64,000 nucleotides of DNA from Lingula anatina (taxonomy: Eukaryota > Brachiopoda > Lingulata > Lingulida > Lingulidae), in assembly GCF_001039355.2 (NCBI RefSeq), contig NW_019775683.1:180739-244738 (forward strand), in the 5' to 3' direction. Below are positions 58,495 through 64,000 of the stretch, one piece after another. Position 1 is the stretch's first letter. The number at the start of each line of letters is the position of its first letter. The notes beneath the pieces were generated by a model. The model was not told the origin of the DNA, did not search any database, and saw only the letters and a list, made by a program, of their open reading frames with translations. The position numbers and the translations under genes are program-made.

Positions 58495-61400
58495 CCCAGG
58501 ACTATATTCATTCCTGGCACACAGCCGCCCGTCATGCAAACTCGTGTCAGAAACATTTATTGCGTTCAGTTCAGCGATGGATTATTACACTGATTCATCA
58601 GTTACTGTCTATAGACGCGTTCAAGTTTAACGAATGTGCGACCTCTGCCTTAAATTGCATTGTAACTGTATAAAAAAAACCTTTGCTGACATAAATACCA
58701 ACGTCTAGCCGACGTCTAGGTCTGGGAAACGCCTCACTGGCACTTGGCTTTCAATATCGCTTCCAGGATTTTGCCGTTTGCCGGGAGCAGGGGGGGGGGG
58801 GCACATGGGTAAAAATACTATTTCTTAAAAGAAGACGAGAGCAACTGTATACTAGCCAAAGGGGAAAGCTTGCTTGCTTGAAAAGACTACTGTCTCTTCC
58901 ACCTAAAAAAATTGGATGCTTTAATGATACATTTGTTAATTATTGTCGAGGACTATAAAAGGTGACCGTTAGCATTCTTAGTATCCTTTTAGATGTGTTC
59001 TTTTGTGTTATTATTTTGACACATATAACAATGTCCTTGCGTTTACTGGACGCGCTGTTAGCTCCCTTCAGAGAAATGTCGGATTTCCGACTTATTCATA
59101 CTGTATGTATATATGCTGATGAACACATTCATTAACAGAGAAGCAGTTAAGCGTAGTGGTTTCTGTCTCAGAACGGGTCATTACCGAGAAAATAGTGGTC
59201 ATTCCCAGAAGTCGCTTTAAGGAATATTTCATGCTCCGGTTGACGATATTTGGGGAAGAAAACAAAAAGAAAATATTAAACTGTACAATACCACACACAA
59301 AGCAGGGTAAGCCAGTATAACTATCATTAACACGACAGACTTTTTCTTGCCGCCAAATTGTTATTGCCTAAAATTTATCCCTTAGAATAAACGCATAAAT
59401 TTCCAATCTTATAGATAAGCTAAGATAGCTTTGATGTGAACGAAATGGTTCAAACGTTTAGAAGAACCGTCTCATTCATTTTGAGAACAAGTGGACTGGT
59501 CCCTGTATTACAACTGAAGGTCATGCTTATTAGTCCTGATACTGTTCTTTCAATACCTATAGATTAAGGACACTGCTTTTACGTTAATTCGGTCACCTAC
59601 AGGTGACACTTACCCCACCAAATTTCTAAGAAAAAACAATATAATTCCTGGCCAATTTCAGAAAGCTATTAGATAGGGTTTCGAGTAGCATGTTCTCATT
59701 AGTGAGTCCGCGATTCAATTGTTTATAGGGAAAAAACAATGATAGCATTTCCAGGAAAAAGATCCACAAGCAATAAAACCAGTATATTGGAGGGTTTTTT
59801 TTGTCCAGGGTAGCTACTTTTGACTTGTGACCGTTTATTCCAAAAGGATTAATAAAAAAAAAAAAAAAAAAAAAAGAAGACAAAAGCAGTGCACGAGAAC
59901 TAGCAGAATACTATTGGTAAACAGGATCTCTAGAGAGTGTACCTCTGCTTAAGAAAAGGGCAATAGTAATTATTTGAGGAACACCAATAGATCCGGGCCT
60001 AGATGACATTATGATCCTTTATTTCCTTGTTTTTGTCTTATGAATTATAGGAAAATTTGGATCAAAGTACTTTCAGGTTAGCCTTGGGGAAATATTAGGC
60101 ATTTTTTTATTTCCCGGGACTTGCATTTTTGTTGTTTAAAAACAACAACAGCAACAACAAACATTATCTAATGATTAAATTAGAAATAGTCTCGCACCTC
60201 TCTTGCACCAAATTGACACATACCTTAAATGTTATGTGACCGTGGCGATATACGTTTTATTCGGTTTTAGGGGTGTTTTTCTGGTGAAATACAAGTACTT
60301 TCTCTAGTTATGTGCTGGCGCTCGAGGTATTCTGGCATATAGGTCTAGAGTGACAGCCTCTTAGCTCACGCATACGTTGGTCTAAAAAAAACCGCATAGA
60401 GAACGGTTGTCGGCCTACTCTCGTCATCGTACGAAGAGAATCGCCATCGTTTGGAAAGAGGTGTCCAAGCCATTCCCCTGCCTCTCGACCTCTCACATTT
60501 TGTCGGTGGCCTTGTGGTTTAAGGAATTGTTCAAATCCTTTGCAGAGGCCTTGCGATCAGTGACCAGCGCAAAAATAGTTCAATAAAGTCCCACAATCTT
60601 AAATCACTCTTCCGCTTATCTCTTAACTCGTCCGGTGTTAACGGAATTTCGGTCGCGATTGCTGGTTAAGTATTGGCGTGTATAAGTCACGGAAGGAAAA
60701 ACGCGTTAAGATTGGTGGAAATTACCAAAAATTGTTTATCGCCGAGGTCAAGAAAGTGTGAACTGCACATTTTGCAGTAAGGAGCGCTTGAGTTCTTTTC
60801 ACATTAGTGATTCTACAATCGTAAACGTGCTGGTGATGGCCGTGCTTCCTTTTCTCTCCTCAGCACGATTCATTTCCGTCGACCGGTTGCAAATTTCTTA
60901 TAGAGCATTGATTCGATTGTGTGGAATTCCATAAACAATAGAAAGCAATCGTCGTTTCTAAATAAGGACGCTGCGAAAAAATAACGCACATTAATTTGAT
61001 GATTGCTATGAGATAGAATAATGGGATTTCTTGGAAAAAAAGACTAAGGAAATAATTGGAGAAAGTGAAGGATACTTTATTGTAATGATGTTTTGTTTTT
61101 TTGTCCCCCATTTTTTATACCCTGGAACATGAAATTGAATGGTAATGTATAGGAGACAGATATATGCCGTCAAATAAATCTCTGGCAATAATCAAGATGT
61201 GAAAAAGAAATGATTATAAAAAGCCATATTCAAATTTGATACAGAGCCTCAGTAGCTTGATAATGTTACCACTTGATAATCAAACGATAAGTCCTGGTGG
61301 AAGAGCGTTTGACTACAACGACGTAAAAGGAAGTAAACGACGTGTTTCTTCGGTATCAGTTTCAGGTAGGTCTTTATAATAGGAACTTTGCACATCTGCT

Positions 61401-61985
61401 CGTTACCGATTCCACTTTCCAATAATGCATATTATCTAAGCTTTATTAACTTTAGATAGTGATATCTTTAAGGTAAAGGCGGCGATTTATCGTCGTGAAG
61501 CATTTCACTGCAGTGGGGTTTGAATGCATTTTTGACGTTCATTCACTGTACAAAATGTACGTGCCACTTTAATTTTTCCTTACCGAAGTTCTTGCACTGA
61601 ATCAAAACTCATACCTAGATAAATGTTGGATTGTCATAAGGTGTGAATGCCGCCCTATGTCGGTATTCCTAGCCATCGAGCGTGGTCTCACATACATGTA
61701 TTTCGATATAATTAACAACTGTAATACTGCGAATTGAAGACCCTACCCGTACGTAACAGTACATAAGCCCTAAAATGAAACAGTTTTCCATTCAATCAAA
61801 GATACATCAAGACAGTCTATCAATTGCTTATCTACCCAGATTTAAAGACGGAAAGGTCAATACAACCTCCGTCTATATTTGAGATAATCTTCATGGTATT
61901 CACTCGGATTGGTACCCAATATACTCTGCACGCCATGGTACCGTGGTGAGGGTGCAGCCATGTTTTCCCAGGGCTTGATTTGATT
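58495..61985. other. Gene-free stretch
   Basis: No supportable gene. A G-run lies at about 58790-58800, a poly-A run at about 59853-59874 and an ACA-rich patch at about 60140-60160. A - strand frame at 60308-60496 (62 codons) has balanced composition but no domain or splice evidence. Confidence 0.45.
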
Positions 61986-61997
61986 CCCCTAGTCATC

Positions 61998-62040
61998 CGT
62001 CCATCCATCCATCCATCCACACACACACACACACACACAC

Positions 62041-62093
<53 letters not shown>

Positions 62094-62142
62094 GGAAGGA
62101 AGGAATGGAGAAAAAAAATGCAGGAAGGAAGGAAGAAAGAAA

Positions 62143-62178
<36 letters not shown>

Positions 62179-62190
62179 AAAAAGACAGAA
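61998..62190. repeat. Compound microsatellite: TCCA, CA, GA, GGAA and AAAG blocks
   Basis: Successive blocks are (TCCA)n at about 61998-62019, (CA)n to about 62041, (GA)n at about 62046-62088, GGAA units to about 62103, and (AAAG)n at about 62139-62180. On the + strand most of this is purine only, so it may adopt non-B structures. The Leu/Ser/Phe-rich and Arg/Glu/Lys-rich frames here are artefacts. Confidence 0.95.
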
Positions 62191-62496
62191 ACACACGCAC
62201 ACGTACACATACACTGTAAAAGACAGACAGTGACATATACAGGCATTAGTTCATATGGTTAGGTAACTAGGCAGATAAATAGTGGAGGCAAGATGTAAAA
62301 CTGGAAGGCACCTGGAATTTTCGAAAGGTATCTGGTACGTTGTACAGGGCGATCAAACGATAGAGATAAGACCGGCGTGAACTTATTTAATTTGTCATTA
62401 TTTTAACTCTTAATCGTCTACCTCACCCTCTGTTTTTATGTCTGACCTGATTGTCCCCCTCGCACATTATGCCAAATCTTCGTGTTAAAGTCCCAG

Positions 62497-62725
62497 TAAC
62501 TTAGCGATCGAAAACTATGACGTGGGCTTTGAAACGAAAAACAGACAACAAAGCCATGACATGTCCTCCTGTCCGTCAGAAAGTATCATTTCCTCAATGA
62601 CAGAGATAGATTCTGTCAAGGCAAACCTTATCCCGGATAAATCAAATATTCTGTCACTTCACAACCAGCAACAGTTGAGTATGTTCCAATTTGACAAGCG
62701 ACAGCGATCCTGTGCAAAAATGTAA
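62497..62725 (+). CDS. Candidate terminal exon, unknown protein
   Basis: A possible acceptor 'aagtcccag' at 62488-62496 precedes a 76-codon frame ending in TAA at 62723-62725. The product is Ser-rich and hydrophilic (SSCPSESIISSMTEIDSVKA, later NILSLHNQQQL), like a cytoplasmic C-terminal tail with many phosphorylatable residues. It lies on the receptor strand, 18 kb downstream of the receptor exon. Its polypyrimidine tract is modest and no upstream partner exon was identified. Confidence 0.25.
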
Positions 62726-62774
62726 TATATGCCTTTAGAGTTCAGTTTTAGAGGGAGCTTAGGGAAGTTGCAGA

Positions 62775-62779
<5 letters not shown>

Positions 62780-62826
<47 letters not shown>
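62780..62826. repeat. (CT)n microsatellite
   Basis: About 47 bases of CT repeat, with a short CT-rich relapse at about 62864-62879. Confidence 0.95.
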
Positions 62827-62828
<2 letters not shown>

Positions 62829-62879
62829 CACGCGTGCACTATCCAGAACAGCTAATTATTCTCCCTTTCTCTCTCTCTC

Positions 62880-64000
62880 GATGGAGATATCACACCAGTT
62901 ATGTGTATTAGAAGAGATATCGAGTACTGGGACCGAAATCTCATTTGTTTCCGTCATTAACAATTTTTGTATCGGCCGCTGAATGTCACTGCGTTATGCA
63001 ATGCAGAAAATCAAATGTTTGAACCCCTCGTATTTACTATATATGTAATGAATTCTCATTTCGATCTTTGTTCATGATAAAATGTGATTATATGCATATT
63101 GTTTTTTTTTCAAAAACAGTTAAACATAATATCCCATGTACGTGTAAGACATCCCTTTAAATGATCCGAAGACCTCGTTTCAGCTCCAACAAAATCCTAA
63201 CGGGGCATAATTAAGCTTCTTCGCAAGAATGCAAGCGTCTTGAATATATTGTCTGCGACCTTGCTAAGGTAACAGATGAATAGTGGCCTTAGACTTCCTA
63301 TTACCTCGCTAACCTACCGCATTCATCAAAAACTCTAATCGTTTCATCTCGCAAAGATCAAAGACCAAACCTATTCAATTTCCTATCTAATGAAAAAATG
63401 ATTAACCCCCCCAAAACAAATTGGTCGGCCATTTTGTCTGTAGGGCTTGTTATCTTCGTTAATCTTAATTGGGAGTTATTCTGGCCTGCTGAGGTGAGCG
63501 CTAGTCATCATATGTAGGTGTGTGTTCTTATATACATGCAAATGTGGAGGTAGAAGGGAAACCGTGGTTTTTCAATTTCATGTACATGGTGCACTTTAAT
63601 TTTGGATCTGAGTCCGTTTGAGGCGGTCTACTTGTATAACATAGCGCATGCGCAATTCATTTCTCTCAGGTTACTTCAAAAATGAATATATGTAGGTCAA
63701 AGTGAAACCTATTATCTTGAATCACGTCTCTTAACCCGATCCACGGGCTCGTATTTTTATATTACAAAGAAAGTTACAAAAAATTTGATCATCAATCATT
63801 CACAAGTAGATAGTAATATTCCACAATAGGAGGTCATCTTTGACTAACCCTCAAACTCTATGTGTAAAAAGTTGCATATCCAATTGTTTTGTAAAGATTT
63901 CCCATTCATACCTGAAAGGAAAAAAAAGAACCAACAGTTTTGCTGTCTGTTGGAACTAGCATTTTACCATTGTGTTAGCAAAAAAAAAAAAAAAAAAAAA
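62880..64000. other. Gene-free stretch ending in poly-A
   Basis: No gene or repeat family is supportable. The window ends in a run of A (from about 63979), which may be a low-complexity contig end. Confidence 0.5.

Noticed and set aside
61832-62246. Frames of up to 134 codons rich in Leu/Ser/Phe or Arg/Glu/Lys
   Set aside because: They are produced by CA, GA, GGAA and AAAG microsatellite blocks.

Overview
This is an animal nuclear genome window, most likely from a marine invertebrate (a lophotrochozoan or non-vertebrate deuterostome; the sequence does not settle which). The reasons are an AT-rich background, long AAT, CA/GT, CT/GA and TA microsatellites, many fragments of DNA transposons, exons bounded by GT/AG splice signals, and two recognisable animal protein-coding exons. 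There is no operon structure, CRISPR array or prokaryotic gene. Nearly all of the short open frames are chance or lie inside repeats.

The main gene is on the + strand at 43472-44440. It is the first coding exon of a rhodopsin-family GPCR that closely resembles the thyrotropin-releasing hormone receptor (TRHR, or its protostome EFLGamide-receptor orthologue). The exon encodes an unusually long, glycosylation-rich N-terminus and TM1 to TM5, and stops at a phase-0 splice donor in the third intracellular loop. The exon for TM6-TM7 was not found by eye in the remaining 19.5 kb, so that stretch is read as intron. A second gene is represented on the - strand at 39661-39976 by one exon of a DUF229-family protein (sulfatase/alkaline-phosphatase-like fold family). 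It starts at a clean acceptor and runs into a 1-base assembly gap. A few further frames could be terminal exons (32463, 48025, 58342, 62497) but are weakly supported.

The left third (about 1-18.7 kb) is transposon-rich. It has a degenerate 1.82-kb Tc1/mariner-like element with 28-bp terminal inverted repeats and a TA target duplication, inserted in one copy of a local duplicated segment whose sister copy (5132-5975) preserves the empty site. It also has a second, 5'-truncated mariner copy, a 250-330-bp hAT-like MITE family, a GGCCGCATT-ended MITE family, and a fold-back element bounded by a 10-bp direct repeat. Relatives of several of these recur at 23.8, 35.9, 41.9 and 56.5 kb.

The window carries four single-N gaps (7231, 28552, 39660, 49525). 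Two of them sit exactly at, or within 14 bases of, the junction of nearly identical tandem copies (26894-30210 and 48825-50238). This is best explained by unmerged overlapping or allelic contig ends rather than by real duplication. I found no convincing undescribed multi-gene system. The most valuable contents are the TRHR-like exon and the well-dated nest of transposon insertions at 5-10.8 kb.
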